In this document: positions 36,654-46,801 of the stretch, piece after piece
How the letters are laid out: each line of letters begins with the position of its first letter
How positions within the stretch are numbered: the stretch's first letter is position 1
From: CAZSHX01 sp964606895
GTDB taxonomy: Bacteria > Bacteroidota > Ignavibacteria > Kapaibacteriales > UBA2268
NCBI GenBank assembly: GCA_964606895.1
Contig: CAZSHX010000017.1
Location: 1 to 64,000 of the forward strand
Direction: 5' to 3'
Length of the DNA: 64,000 nt
Made by a program: the position numbers and the translations under genes
Notes under the pieces: model-generated
The model's database searches: none
Seen by the model: only the letters and a program-made list of their open reading frames with translations
What the model was told of the DNA's origin: nothing

Positions 36654-37424
36654 TTATTCATTCACTTTATTCTTCAAAAACTCATCATACATCCTTCTTA
36701 ACGATTTTACATCCTCCCAAGTTTCACGTTTCCAGTTCGGATTTCTCAAAAGAGCTGCAGGATGATAGGTAACAAGCATTTTTATACCGTGATAATTCAG
36801 TATTTTGCCACGTGTTTCGCCCATTTTATGTTTCGTTTTCAAAAGAGTATCAACCGCAGTCAATCCGAGTGCAAGAATAAAAGCGGGTTTAATCAGTTCA
36901 ATCTGCTTTTTCAGATACGGCTCGCACTCATCAACTTCAGAAGAAACCGGAGTTCTGTTCTGAGGCGGTCGGCATTTTAAAATATTGCAAATAAAAACTT
37001 CATCTCTGGTCAAATTGATTGCTTCAAGAATTTTAGTTAACAGCATACCGGCACGACCGACAAACGGTAGTCCCTGAGCATCTTCGTCAGCACCGGGAGC
37101 TTCACCGATAACCATTATATCTGCATTCGGATTACCACTTCCAAAAACAAAATTATGTCTTGTTTCGCCAAGAAGACAATTTTTGCAATTCTCAATTTTC
37201 TCTTTTAGTTCTTGAATTGTCATTGCCGATTTCCAATCCGGTAAAGGCTCAAATAAATCCATTTCATCATCAATCACAATATTTTTCTTTTCTTTTGGAT
37301 GTACTTCTGCAATGACGTTTAATGATTCATCTTTCTTCAAAGAATCAAAAAAAATGACATCACCAAACTGCTCTTGCTGTTTCATGTAGCTTTCGATTTT
37401 GTCGTATATATTTTTTTCCAGCAT
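36654..37424 (-). CDS. Family 4 uracil-DNA glycosylase
   Basis: The 256-residue repair enzyme removes uracil from DNA. The start at 37424 follows AAGGA at a 4-base distance and is preferred over an upstream in-frame start. An extra N-terminal part of about 75 residues precedes the core. The core has the 4Fe-4S cysteines (CKNC and the later FICNILKCR), the motif GEAPGADEDAQGLPFVGRAG and the catalytic-loop motif YHPAALLRNP. These mark the iron-sulphur family 4/5 type common in bacteria without a standard Ung. Confidence 0.93.
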   Translation of the reverse strand: MLEKNIYDKIESYMKQQEQFGDVIFFDSLKKDESLNVIAEVHPKEKKNIVIDDEMDLFEPLPDWKSAMTIQELKEKIENCKNCLLGETRHNFVFGSGNPNADIMVIGEAPGADEDAQGLPFVGRAGMLLTKILEAINLTRDEVFICNILKCRPPQNRTPVSSEVDECEPYLKKQIELIKPAFILALGLTAVDTLLKTKHKMGETRGKILNYHGIKMLVTYHPAALLRNPNWKRETWEDVKSLRRMYDEFLKNKVNE

Positions 37425-37774
37425 ATTTTCCTTGAGTTCTACTTGACTGTAAGAATGCAAAATTACAAAAATAATAAAATGGAATTTTACAAAAATTTAA
37501 AAAATATCAAAAGAATATTGTAAAAATGTGAATATTTTGACTTCTTTTTAACTTTTTATGCCTTTCGGCTTTCAAAATTTTAAAAAAATTTATAAATTGT
37601 ATTTCTATATATACCTATTTAATAATAAGTTAAATTAGGAAAAATAGTTTGAATCATTATAATAACTTTCAGATGAAAGGTTTCTGCTTATAAAAGTTGG
37701 AAATTTATCATCCAAATTAGTTATTAATGAATAAAATTTTGAAAAATATTTACAAAATAAAACAGGATTCTGAT
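37425..37774. other. AT-rich divergent spacer
   Basis: The stretch lies between the glycosylase and the giant secreted-protein gene and should carry both promoters. It is strongly AT-rich with short A and T runs. No gene, repeat or convincing promoter pair was seen. Confidence 0.5.
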
Positions 37775-40700
37775 ATGTCAGTAATTTTACGTAGAAAACT
37801 AATGATGCTCATTGTTTTTGCTGTGCTATTTTCGGCAAACAATGCTTTTTCTCAATTATACACTTCGGTAACAGGCACAACATTTTGTGCAGGTTCCGAG
37901 ATAAGTGTCAGCTGGGCAGTAGATTACGCCTTCAATGTTAACAATGTCTTCACTGTGCAGTTATCAAGTTCCACCGGAAGTTTTGCAAATCCGGTTGTAC
38001 TTGGTACTTACCCGGGCAGAGTAAGTTCAACAGTAAACGTTGCCACTCCTACCAACACAGGATACGGAACCTCGTACAGAATACGAACAATAGCTTCTGA
38101 TCCCCAAGTTACAGGAACCAGCAATGGTAGTAATCTTACGATTAACCCTTTACCAACTCCTTCAATTAGCGGTAATTTCAGTATCTGTGACGATAACAGG
38201 ACTCAAACCTACACAACACCATCAGTCAGCGGTGTAACTTACCAATGGACTATAACCGGCGGTTCAATAAACGGTTCCTCAACAAGTAATTCTGTTTCAG
38301 TTACCTGGAGTGGAAACAGCGGAACATTGACAATTAGCGAAACATTCACGGCTACGGGTTGCACAGCGTCATCTTCCCAGAATACTATAGTAAATTCTTT
38401 GCCCAATCCTTCAATCAGCGGAAATACAACCGTTTGTGCAAGCAGTACTCAAACTTACACTGCACCGACTGTATCCGGAGTTAATTACCAATGGTCAGCT
38501 ACAGGAGGGTCAATTTCCGGTTCATCAACCAACCCATCGGTTTCTGTAACTTGGGGTAGTGGAACAACAGGGTCAATCAGAATAACTGAAACTATCTCAG
38601 CTACCGGTTGCACAGCATCGTCAACTCAGAATATTAATATAAATCCATTACCAAATCCAACGATAAGCGGCACTTTTTCACCATGCTACAATTCTACATC
38701 CAGTTACTCCACATCTTTAGTATCAGGAAATACTTATCAATGGGTTGTAACAGGTGGTACCATTAATGGCAGTTCCTCATCAAATTCTGTTTTAATAACT
38801 TGGAATTCTACTTCAGGTTCATTAAGTCTGACTGAAACTATAACGGCTACCGGCTGTAATAAAACAGTTAACCAAAGCATTACAATCAATCCGCTTCCTA
38901 CCCCTTCAATCAGCGGTACCTTTACTTTTTGCGACGACAATAGAACACAGACCTATTCTACTCCTTCTGTTTCAGGGGTTGCATATCAATGGTCAGTAAG
39001 CGGCGGAACAATTAACGGAAGTTCATCTACAAATACTGTTTCAATTTCGTGGTCGGCTAATTCCGGAACTGTTTCAATTTTGGAAACAATTTCTGCAACC
39101 GGATGTACGGCTTCAACTTCTCGCAATATTAATGTTAATCCTATTCCTAATCCAAGTATCTCAGGAACATTCAGTGTCTGTGCCACGAGCGTACAAACAT
39201 ATTCTACTCCTTCTCAAAGTGGTAATACATATCAATGGTCTTCCGCAGGAGGAACTATTTCCGGTTCATCAACCTCAAATACTGTGTCAGTAACATGGAG
39301 TTCTGCCAGTACAGGAAGTATTAGAGTCGTTGAAACGATACCATCAACCGGATGTGCAACAACAAGAACTCAAAATATTACAATAAATCCATTGCCGACT
39401 CCATCAATTAGCGGTATTTTCGTTTTTTGTTCGGATCAGGCAATACAGAATTATACCACAACCCCCGTTACAGGAGTTACTTATAATTGGACGGTTACCG
39501 GCGGTACAATTGTTGGATCGTCAAGCAACAATACTGTTAGAATTTTATGGCAGGCCGCTTCTGGCTCGGTTAGATTAACTGAAACAGTAAATGCGACATT
39601 ATGTGCAGCATCATCCTCACAAAATATTACAATGAATTATGTCCCCAATCCCCAGATTAGCGGGACATTTGTTGTGTGTGCTGATAACAGGACTCAAACT
39701 TATGTAGCTAACTATAATTCTAATTACACCTACAACTGGACAGTGGACGGTGGAACTATTAACAGCAATTTGGGTAGTACAATCAATATTACAATAATAG
39801 GTTCATCCTGTGCTATAAATCTTCAGGAAACCGATATTTTTACTGGCTGTACTTCGTTTACTTCGGCAAATGTTATTGTTAACCCTTTACCGACTCCTGA
39901 TATAAGCGGCAACACCACCGTCTGTGCCACCTCAACTCAAACATATTCCACACCTTCAGTTAGTGGAGTTACTTATCAATGGTCTGTCACCGGAGGCACG
40001 ATAAACGGTTCAACAACTAATAATCAGGTAAACATTACTTGGAGCAATAGTCTGAACGGTACTGTAACAGTTCGTGAAGTCATTACTGCAACAGGTTGCG
40101 AAAAAACAGTTTCCAAAAATATTATTATAAATGCATTACCACCTGCTGAAATATCAGGGAATTTCTCAATTTGTACCGACAATAGATCTCAGGTGTATAA
40201 TGCTGTTCAAACTGAAGGTGATACCTATCAATGGTCTGTCACCGGAGGTTCAATTGTTGGCTCTTCAACAACCTACCAGTTGACTGTAAATTGGACTGCA
40301 AATACCGGGTCTGTAAATTTAACTGAAGTTGTAACTGAAACAGGCTGTTCAAAAACTACGTCACATCAGATAGTTGTAAATCCATTACCAAATCCAAATA
40401 TTAGTGGAAACTTTGAAGTTTGCAGAAATAGAACTGAATATTATCAGGCAAATGAGAATTCCGATTATTCTTACAACTGGTCAGTAAACGGCGGTTCGAT
40501 AGTAGGCTCTTCAAATGGTAGCTCTGTTCTGATTACATGGGGTTCGGCAAGTGGTTCAATAAACTTGGTAGAAACCATTAATTCAACCGGATGTACGGCT
40601 TCAACTACGCAATCCGTTATAATTAGCGACGGAACTGCACCGGATTTCACTGGAGCTCTGAGTGTTTGCGAATATACAACACATAATTATTCAACACCAT

Positions 40701-43700
40701 CTAACCCAGGTAGAACTTATCAATGGTCAGTTGAACAAGGAACCATTAACGGTTCTTCGACAGCTAATTCGGTTTCCGTTTCTTGGAATAACGTTGATGG
40801 TTCGGTTAAACTTACCGAAACCAACACAAATACAGGTTGCACCAACTTTATTTCCAAAAATATATCTGTCAATCCTTTACCTACACTACACATTGAAGGC
40901 AATTTTTCATTATGTGCAGATAGTCAGACTCAAGACTATTCAGTACCAGAAGATGCATCAAAAACTTTTGTTTGGTCAATTACCGGAGGAACAATAAACG
41001 GTTCTTCAACGAATAATCAGGTTAATGTAACATGGACTCAGGACGGAGGATACTTATATTTAACAGAGACAGTTAGTAATACCGGATGCTCCGGAATAGA
41101 CAGCCAGAAAGTTTATATAAATTCATTACCAACACCTGAAATTGATGGTAGTTTTGTGGTCTGTGCAAATAGTACAGAAAATTATTCAACTCCAAATGTT
41201 AAGGATGTTACTTATCAATGGTCTGTTATGGGTGGTTCAATAAATGGCTCTTCGACTAATGAAAATGTATCCGTATCATGGACAACCGAGCAAGGTTCTA
41301 TTACTTTAGTTCAGGTGATTGAAGCTACAGGTTGCTCTGCCTCAGTTACAACAAGCGTACTTGTTAATCCACTACCGTCATTTGAAATTAGCGGTGATTT
41401 GAGTGTATGTGCAAAGAGTATTCAGACATATACAACTCCTGAAATTTCTGACATCAAATACTTTTGGGAGGTTGTTGGTGGCACCATAATCGGAGACTCC
41501 ACTCAAAACACTGTAACTGTTAATTGGGGAAGTGGTACTAACGGAAAAATAAAATTAACTGAATCTGTCATTTCAACAGGTTGTACATCATATTTATCCT
41601 ATGACGTGACAATTAATCCTCTTCCAACCCCAGCAATTTCAGGATTAGATTCTGTATGTTTAAAAAGTATTCAGGATTATTCCACCGGTCCAACTCCCGG
41701 AGTTACTTATAATTGGGTAGCCCACGGTGGAACAATACTTGGTTCTCAAACCTTACCCAATATTTCTGTAAGATGGACTGATACTACTGCCAGATTAATT
41801 CTTACCGAAACTATTCTCGCTACCGGATGTGTTGATTCTATTGTTCAAATCATTAGTATTAATTTACTTCCAACTCCCGTAATCGCTGGCAATTTCAAGA
41901 CTTGTGCTTTAGCCAATGAGAATTATTCGGTTGCAGAAAAATCAGGCAATCAATATGTTTGGACGGTCACTCATGGAACAATTACAGGTTCAAACAGACA
42001 GAGCAAAATTAATGTAAACTGGACAAGTGACAGTGCTGGGACTTTATCTGTTATCCAAACTGTTACAGCAACAGGGTGTGTTGACTCGGCTTTTCAAAAT
42101 GTCCGGATTAATCCTTTACCGACTCCGACCATAACAGGAACTAATCTTAATTGTGTGAGTAATGCTATAAGCATCCCCTATACGACCCCAACAATACCCG
42201 GAAGAACAAACAGATGGTCAGTTATGGGTGGTACAATTGACGGAAGTTCAGTTGGGAATCAAGCTTTTGTATTTTGGTTAAATGCCGGAAATAACTCAAT
42301 CACCGTAACACAAACAGTTGATTCAACCGGTTGCTCGCAATCCTTCACTTATTATGTTACGGTTAAGGATGTGCCAAAACCTTTCATTAAAGGAAAGCTC
42401 GAAACTTGTGTTAATACCACTGAAACTTATAGTGCTACTTATAATCCGACTGTTGCTTATGCATGGACTGCTAACGGAGGTAATATCATTGGAAAAACAG
42501 ACAGTACCGTTGTCGTTGTTAATTGGGTTGCTCAGGACCAAGGTACTTTGAAACTACAAATAACTGATAACACTACCGGTTGCAAGAACTATGTTTCGCA
42601 GGACGTTACACTCAACAGACTACCCAAAGTCAATCTTTCGGGTGTATTTAAAGCATGTAGTGAAAAAGAGTACATATATTCACTTGTTGACACAATGAAT
42701 GCAAATGTTTCATGGACCGTTGAAGACGGAACCATTATCGGCTATAAATCTGTAACCTCTCTGATTATTAAATGGGACAGAGTATCTTATGGAAAAGTTA
42801 CTGCCAAAGTAACAAACAAAAAAACAGGTTGCGTAAATTCTCAAACTTTTATTGTCAACTTGTTCACTTCTCCAAAAGCACTATTTTCCGGTCCGACTTC
42901 AATCTGTCAGGGTACAAAGGCAGTTTATACAGCCGATACAACTGCAGGAGTAACATACGCGTGGGATGTTTACGGCAGTCAGCAGGTGAAGCATTTATCG
43001 CAGGGAAAAATCGAAGTTACATGGACTGACGCTGTTACCGGTAAAGTTTCACTTACAGCTATTAGCGGTTCAACCTGCACGACTGTTTTATCTCAGGATG
43101 TAAAAGTATTTCCTGCTCCTCAGCCAATTATAATAGGCGATTCAGCAATATGCCAAAATGTTAAAACAACATATACGACTAACGACCAGTCCGGTTTGAA
43201 CTTTAAATGGACAGTAACGAATGGTTCAATTGTTGGTGCCGATAATTCAAAAACAGTAGATGTTATCTGGACTAATAAAGGTCAGGGTACTGTTAGTTTA
43301 TCTCAAACTTTTGCCGAAACCGCATGTTTAACAAAAATTTCAAAACAGGTTGAAGTTTATGAAAAACCTGCAAAACCTGTTATTTCTCAAAGTGTTAACA
43401 TCCTAAATTCTTCTTCCTCAACCGGAAATCAATGGTTTGAAAACGGAACTAAAATAAATGGTTCAACTGCTCAGAGTTTCAGCCCGAATCATTCAGGCGA
43501 ATTCAGCGTTCAGGTCATCAATGCAAATGGTTGTGTATCTGATATGTCCGATACATTCAAATTCCAATATACAGGCGTTGAAGATGCTATAAACTCAGCA
43601 AGCGGTCTTGAGATTTCGGGTTCTCCGAACCCTGCTATTGACAAGGTCATTATTACTTACAGAAATGAAGCAGATGGCATTTTAAGGATTGAGTTGCATA

Positions 43701-43861
43701 ATGTTCTCGGAATTGCTGTTAAGACTCTTGAATTAGGTCTTCAGCCCCAAGGACAGCACACTGAACAGATTAATGTTAATGATTTGAGTAACGGAACTTA
43801 TTTCATTAGTTTGAAAAATGCAACTGGTTCGGTAACAATTCCGATTGTAATAATCAAATAG
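37775..43861 (+). CDS. Giant T9SS-secreted protein with 21 PKD-like repeats
   Basis: The 2028-residue protein starts at ATG 37775, 7 bases after AGGA; an upstream in-frame ATG would add 16 residues before the signal peptide. The signal peptide ends near NNAFSQ. An adhesion-type module follows, then 21 tandem units of about 83 residues with the pattern LP.P.ISG...C..... Y.....SGVTYQW...GG.INGSS. ..V.V.W..... GS......TGC. Each unit has two Cys about 50 residues apart. N-terminal units are very alike; the last four are diverged. The C-terminus is a T9SS sorting domain (SGSPNPAIDKV, LRIELHNVLG, GTYFISLKN). It is likely a long surface fibre or adhesin; no enzyme motif is seen. Confidence 0.85.
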   Translation: MSVILRRKLMMLIVFAVLFSANNAFSQLYTSVTGTTFCAGSEISVSWAVDYAFNVNNVFTVQLSSSTGSFANPVVLGTYPGRVSSTVNVATPTNTGYGTSYRIRTIASDPQVTGTSNGSNLTINPLPTPSISGNFSICDDNRTQTYTTPSVSGVTYQWTITGGSINGSSTSNSVSVTWSGNSGTLTISETFTATGCTASSSQNTIVNSLPNPSISGNTTVCASSTQTYTAPTVSGVNYQWSATGGSISGSSTNPSVSVTWGSGTTGSIRITETISATGCTASSTQNININPLPNPTISGTFSPCYNSTSSYSTSLVSGNTYQWVVTGGTINGSSSSNSVLITWNSTSGSLSLTETITATGCNKTVNQSITINPLPTPSISGTFTFCDDNRTQTYSTPSVSGVAYQWSVSGGTINGSSSTNTVSISWSANSGTVSILETISATGCTASTSRNINVNPIPNPSISGTFSVCATSVQTYSTPSQSGNTYQWSSAGGTISGSSTSNTVSVTWSSASTGSIRVVETIPSTGCATTRTQNITINPLPTPSISGIFVFCSDQAIQNYTTTPVTGVTYNWTVTGGTIVGSSSNNTVRILWQAASGSVRLTETVNATLCAASSSQNITMNYVPNPQISGTFVVCADNRTQTYVANYNSNYTYNWTVDGGTINSNLGSTINITIIGSSCAINLQETDIFTGCTSFTSANVIVNPLPTPDISGNTTVCATSTQTYSTPSVSGVTYQWSVTGGTINGSTTNNQVNITWSNSLNGTVTVREVITATGCEKTVSKNIIINALPPAEISGNFSICTDNRSQVYNAVQTEGDTYQWSVTGGSIVGSSTTYQLTVNWTANTGSVNLTEVVTETGCSKTTSHQIVVNPLPNPNISGNFEVCRNRTEYYQANENSDYSYNWSVNGGSIVGSSNGSSVLITWGSASGSINLVETINSTGCTASTTQSVIISDGTAPDFTGALSVCEYTTHNYSTPSNPGRTYQWSVEQGTINGSSTANSVSVSWNNVDGSVKLTETNTNTGCTNFISKNISVNPLPTLHIEGNFSLCADSQTQDYSVPEDASKTFVWSITGGTINGSSTNNQVNVTWTQDGGYLYLTETVSNTGCSGIDSQKVYINSLPTPEIDGSFVVCANSTENYSTPNVKDVTYQWSVMGGSINGSSTNENVSVSWTTEQGSITLVQVIEATGCSASVTTSVLVNPLPSFEISGDLSVCAKSIQTYTTPEISDIKYFWEVVGGTIIGDSTQNTVTVNWGSGTNGKIKLTESVISTGCTSYLSYDVTINPLPTPAISGLDSVCLKSIQDYSTGPTPGVTYNWVAHGGTILGSQTLPNISVRWTDTTARLILTETILATGCVDSIVQIISINLLPTPVIAGNFKTCALANENYSVAEKSGNQYVWTVTHGTITGSNRQSKINVNWTSDSAGTLSVIQTVTATGCVDSAFQNVRINPLPTPTITGTNLNCVSNAISIPYTTPTIPGRTNRWSVMGGTIDGSSVGNQAFVFWLNAGNNSITVTQTVDSTGCSQSFTYYVTVKDVPKPFIKGKLETCVNTTETYSATYNPTVAYAWTANGGNIIGKTDSTVVVVNWVAQDQGTLKLQITDNTTGCKNYVSQDVTLNRLPKVNLSGVFKACSEKEYIYSLVDTMNANVSWTVEDGTIIGYKSVTSLIIKWDRVSYGKVTAKVTNKKTGCVNSQTFIVNLFTSPKALFSGPTSICQGTKAVYTADTTAGVTYAWDVYGSQQVKHLSQGKIEVTWTDAVTGKVSLTAISGSTCTTVLSQDVKVFPAPQPIIIGDSAICQNVKTTYTTNDQSGLNFKWTVTNGSIVGADNSKTVDVIWTNKGQGTVSLSQTFAETACLTKISKQVEVYEKPAKPVISQSVNILNSSSSTGNQWFENGTKINGSTAQSFSPNHSGEFSVQVINANGCVSDMSDTFKFQYTGVEDAINSASGLEISGSPNPAIDKVIITYRNEADGILRIELHNVLGIAVKTLELGLQPQGQHTEQINVNDLSNGTYFISLKNATGSVTIPIVIIK

Positions 43862-43884
43862 TTGGAATACTTTAATATTTATAT

Positions 43885-43921
43885 GGGCTCTAACCTTTCG
43901 GGGATTGAGCCCTTATTTTTT
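43885..43921 (+). terminator. Terminator of the giant repeat-protein gene
   Basis: GGGCTC and GAGCCC pair around an imperfect inner stem and loop, followed by TTATTTTTTG. It lies 23 bases after the stop codon. Confidence 0.7.
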
Positions 43922-43929
43922 GAAACTAT

Positions 43930-43975
43930 GTGAACCACGGATTGAATGGATTTGAGGATGAAGAGGATTTTTAAG
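43930..43975. repeat. CCACGGATTGAATGGATT-type repeat fragment
   Basis: TGAACCACGGATTGAATGGA matches TGAATCACGGATTAAAGGGA at 12743-12762 in most positions, so it is a second, shorter copy of that element end. Confidence 0.45.
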
Positions 43976-44012
43976 AGTTCATTTCTTAAATCAACCCAAA
44001 TTAATTCTTTTG

Positions 44013-44082
44013 GGAATGGGGGACAGGGGGGGGCTTATCTTAAACTCTTCAAAACTAAACGACTAAGCGTCTAAACATCTAC
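44013..44082. repeat. Composite interspersed repeat, inverted copy
   Basis: Read on the minus strand this gives TAGATGTTTAG, then GTCGTTTAGTTTTGAAGAG, then a long C-rich tract, the same order as the block at 613-689 on the plus strand. The two copies are about 43 kb apart in opposite orientations. Confidence 0.55.
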
Positions 44083-44732
44083 GCTTTTTTTACTAATTTA
44101 TTAACCAAATCCATATTGAACGAAGATTTCAATCCTTCTTCAATTTCATGATGTTTTCCGATAAGATTCATCAGGAGCGATTTATCCCAGTAAAGATATC
44201 TGCAGTTAGTAAAGCAAACAACTTGTGCCGTTGTAACATTTCCGGTGATAAAACTCATTTCGCCTATGAAGTTTCCATCCCTGATGTATGCCACAATTTC
44301 ATTATTCATTCTAATCTCGGCAATACCGCTGAAAATCACGATAAGTCTGCTAATTACAGCACCTTCTTCAACGAGAACCGTACCGGGTTCGGATTCAGTC
44401 CATTTTGCAGATTTAATTAGTTTATTAAATTCTACTTTAGATAATTTTGGAAAAGAGAGGTTGTATATTTTTTCTTCTTCTTCGGTGAGTTTCAAATTCA
44501 TTCTGTCTTTAATCAATATAGCAAGCTGAAATGCGTTGACCAGAATCCAGACAATACACCAGATAATTGGACTCCATTGTGGTTTCGATTCGAAATAGTA
44601 ATAATTATAAACAATCTCGGAACAGGCTCCAAGAATCATTACAACTCTAAGCCAAAGCATATTCTTTATCATAAAGCCAATGATATAAATTACATTGGCA
44701 AGATGATTAAAGAATTGATAAAAAACATCCAT
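44079..44732 (-). CDS. Popeye-like membrane protein with cyclic-nucleotide-binding domain
   Basis: The 217-residue protein has two to three N-terminal membrane helices (residues 10-75, including WLRVVMILGACSEIVYNYYYF and a WILVNAFQLAILI helix) and a C-terminal cyclic-nucleotide-binding fold (about 95-205) with GTVLVEEGAVISRLIVIFSG and GNFIGEMSFITG. The helix pair followed by QL.IL..., EE.IY...F and then the binding domain is the layout of Popeye (POPDC) proteins, known mainly from animals but with bacterial homologues. The canonical CAP-type Arg of the phosphate cassette is absent (GEMSFITGNVTTAQ), also as in Popeye proteins. It should reside in the inner membrane and bind cAMP or a related ligand. 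It is read 8 bases after the MBL gene. Confidence 0.7.
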   Translation of the reverse strand: MDVFYQFFNHLANVIYIIGFMIKNMLWLRVVMILGACSEIVYNYYYFESKPQWSPIIWCIVWILVNAFQLAILIKDRMNLKLTEEEEKIYNLSFPKLSKVEFNKLIKSAKWTESEPGTVLVEEGAVISRLIVIFSGIAEIRMNNEIVAYIRDGNFIGEMSFITGNVTTAQVVCFTNCRYLYWDKSLLMNLIGKHHEIEEGLKSSFNMDLVNKLVKKA

Positions 44733-44740
44733 AAATTTTC

Positions 44741-45589
44741 CTATTCAAAGATGTAGCGATAGCCTTGCTTAACCAATCCTCCGAAATCGGAAGCATCATA
44801 GTTCTTCCAATCGTCGCCGTAGTGCATAAGATATATTTTTTTCTTCACTTCTGAATTCAGGGTTTTTAATTCCTGCACCGATGCATGAACCGGATTTGGA
44901 AAGAAAGAAGCATCATGAAAAATTATTTCAGATTTATCAGAATATTTTTTTATCAACTTCGTATCAAATTTGGTATCGCCGGAAATCATCAATCGGTTAT
45001 CAATGAACAAACCATAGGTAGTAAAAGCCTGTTGCTGTGTTTTGGCATTTTCAGGAATATGATTAGTGCCGAATATTTCCAGGTGAATCCCTTCAAAATC
45101 TATTTCAAGCGTAGTTCTTGGGCTGTTTGAAACCACTTTGGGCCTGATAGGTTCGAAATAATCTTCGAATACTAATTTCTCTCCGCTCGAACTTGTTTCG
45201 TTCCATTCCATCCCGCCACGTAAAGAAAGATTCCATAGAATTTCCTGATATTCTTCCGAGATAATCATCTTTAATTTGTTTTTGTCAGACAAGCGGTTAG
45301 TCACATATCTATGGAAGAGGGCAAGGTATTCGATACCTCCTATATGATCGGCATGACTATGCGTAATAAAGACATTTTCAATATCACTGACATCCAAACC
45401 GGCAACACTTTTTAAAGCTATCGGACCGGTCATTCCCAAATCCACCATCAAATGAGTATCACCCTTGACAATGATGAAATTGTTATTGAAAAGATCTTTG
45501 CCAAAGGCAGTTCCTGTGCCGATGAACATTATTTCGAGTTTTCCCTCATTTTTGAGGCTCAATGGTTTTTTGCATTTGATAATTTTCAT
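44741..45589 (-). CDS. MBL-fold metallo-hydrolase
   Basis: The 282-residue hydrolase has the metal motif THSHADHIGG near residue 78, an Asp in MISGDTKFD, a HDASF motif, and a final LMHYGDDW His. FIGTGTAFG at the N-terminus and HDASF...VHASVQEL make it similar to the RNase Z/PqqB-like branch, which also includes class II cyclic-nucleotide phosphodiesterase-like enzymes. Substrate is not assigned. It is directly upstream of, and probably co-transcribed with, the Popeye-like cyclic-nucleotide-binding protein; a phosphodiesterase role would fit but is inference from adjacency. Confidence 0.8.
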   Translation of the reverse strand: MKIIKCKKPLSLKNEGKLEIMFIGTGTAFGKDLFNNNFIIVKGDTHLMVDLGMTGPIALKSVAGLDVSDIENVFITHSHADHIGGIEYLALFHRYVTNRLSDKNKLKMIISEEYQEILWNLSLRGGMEWNETSSSGEKLVFEDYFEPIRPKVVSNSPRTTLEIDFEGIHLEIFGTNHIPENAKTQQQAFTTYGLFIDNRLMISGDTKFDTKLIKKYSDKSEIIFHDASFFPNPVHASVQELKTLNSEVKKKIYLMHYGDDWKNYDASDFGGLVKQGYRYIFE

Positions 45590-45922
45590 TCTTTTATCTC
45601 GTTATGTGTAACGCACTTTGCTAAACAAATAATATGCCAAATAGTTGTCAAAATTATTTAAAAATACTTTATTTGAAATTTCAGATTCAGATATTAATTC
45701 GAATTTTTTCCAAAAATTCATGATTTCAGAGAACAAATAATTTAATCATAAACTAATTCTTACAAAGATTCCAAATCATACTTATATTGAATGACTTGCA
45801 AAAATATTAAAATAACATTTTTTTTTTGATATTCAAAGGAAAAAGCTTGTATTTAATAAGAAAATTCATAATTTCGTAGCTTAGAAAAGAATATTCTTAA
45901 TTTTTTGTTGGAGCTTTTTAAC
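45590..45922. other. AT-rich divergent spacer
   Basis: This 333-base spacer separates the MBL gene from the adaptor gene. It contains long A/T runs near 45820. No gene, repeat or clear promoter was recognised. Confidence 0.5.
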
Positions 45923-46801
45923 TTGAAATCATATATTAAATACTTATTTTTAGTCTTTCTTTTGTTGTCGTGTTCGAAAAATGGCAATAAATCTGATGCT
46001 TACGGAAATTTTGAAGCCGTAGAAACTATTATTTCATCCGAATCTGCAGGTAAGTTGATTCTTTTCGAAATTGAAGAAGGCTCCAAGCTTACAGCCGGTA
46101 AAGTTGTCGGGATTATTGATACCGTTCAGCTTTGGCTCAGTTTAAAACAGCTTGAAGCTCAAAAATCTTCAATCGGAACTAAATTCCCTTCTATTTCAGC
46201 TCAGTTGAATGTGCTTAAACAACAAAAAGAAGTTGCTTTAAAGGACAAAGAACGAATTGAGAAAATGTTTGCCGGAAAAGCCGCTACTCAAAAACAAGTG
46301 GACGACATCAACGGTGCAATCTCGGTTATTGACAAACAACTTCTGCAGATTGAAACCCAAAATAGTCCTGTTTTTAATGAAATCAAGTCAATTGATGTTC
46401 AGATAGAAAAAGCCAAAGATTTATTGAAAAGGTCAGTAATCATCAATCCAATGAATGGTATTGTTCTGAATAAATTTGCTGAACGTTTTGAAATTGTAAA
46501 TGCAGGCAAACCCCTTTATAAAATTGCCGATCTGGAAGGTATTATTCTTCGTGTCTATGTTAGCGGTGCTCAGCTTTCCAAAGTAAAAATCGGACAAACG
46601 GTTAAGGTTCTTGCCGATAAAAATGAAAAAGAGATTATGAATTTCTCAGGCGAAGTTACCTGGATTTCTTCACAGGCAGAATTCACTCCCAAGATTATCC
46701 AGACCAAAGACGAAAGAGTAAATATGGTTTATGCCGTTAAGGTTTTGGTCAAGAACAACGGAACACTAAAAATCGGTATGCCGGGTGAAGTTATCTTTTG
46801 A
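45923..46801 (+). CDS. HlyD-family adaptor lipoprotein
   Basis: The 292-residue product starts most plausibly at TTG 45923, since GGAG lies 9 bases before it and the signal peptide follows directly. The lipobox is LLLSC. A lipoyl-like half (SAGKLILFEIEEGSKLTAGKVVGIID), a coiled-coil hairpin (about 65-165), the second lipoyl half (IINPMNGIVLNKFAERFEIV) and a beta-barrel domain (YVSGAQLSKVKIGQ) are in the usual order. Such adaptors link inner-membrane ABC or RND pumps to the outer membrane. No pump subunit gene is adjacent, which is unusual, so the partner must lie elsewhere. Confidence 0.88.
   Translation: MKSYIKYLFLVFLLLSCSKNGNKSDAYGNFEAVETIISSESAGKLILFEIEEGSKLTAGKVVGIIDTVQLWLSLKQLEAQKSSIGTKFPSISAQLNVLKQQKEVALKDKERIEKMFAGKAATQKQVDDINGAISVIDKQLLQIETQNSPVFNEIKSIDVQIEKAKDLLKRSVIINPMNGIVLNKFAERFEIVNAGKPLYKIADLEGIILRVYVSGAQLSKVKIGQTVKVLADKNEKEIMNFSGEVTWISSQAEFTPKIIQTKDERVNMVYAVKVLVKNNGTLKIGMPGEVIF

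Noticed and set aside
38737..40902. Three similar minus-strand frames in the giant repeat gene
   Set aside because: They mirror the repeat units and look alike only because the sense strand is repetitive.
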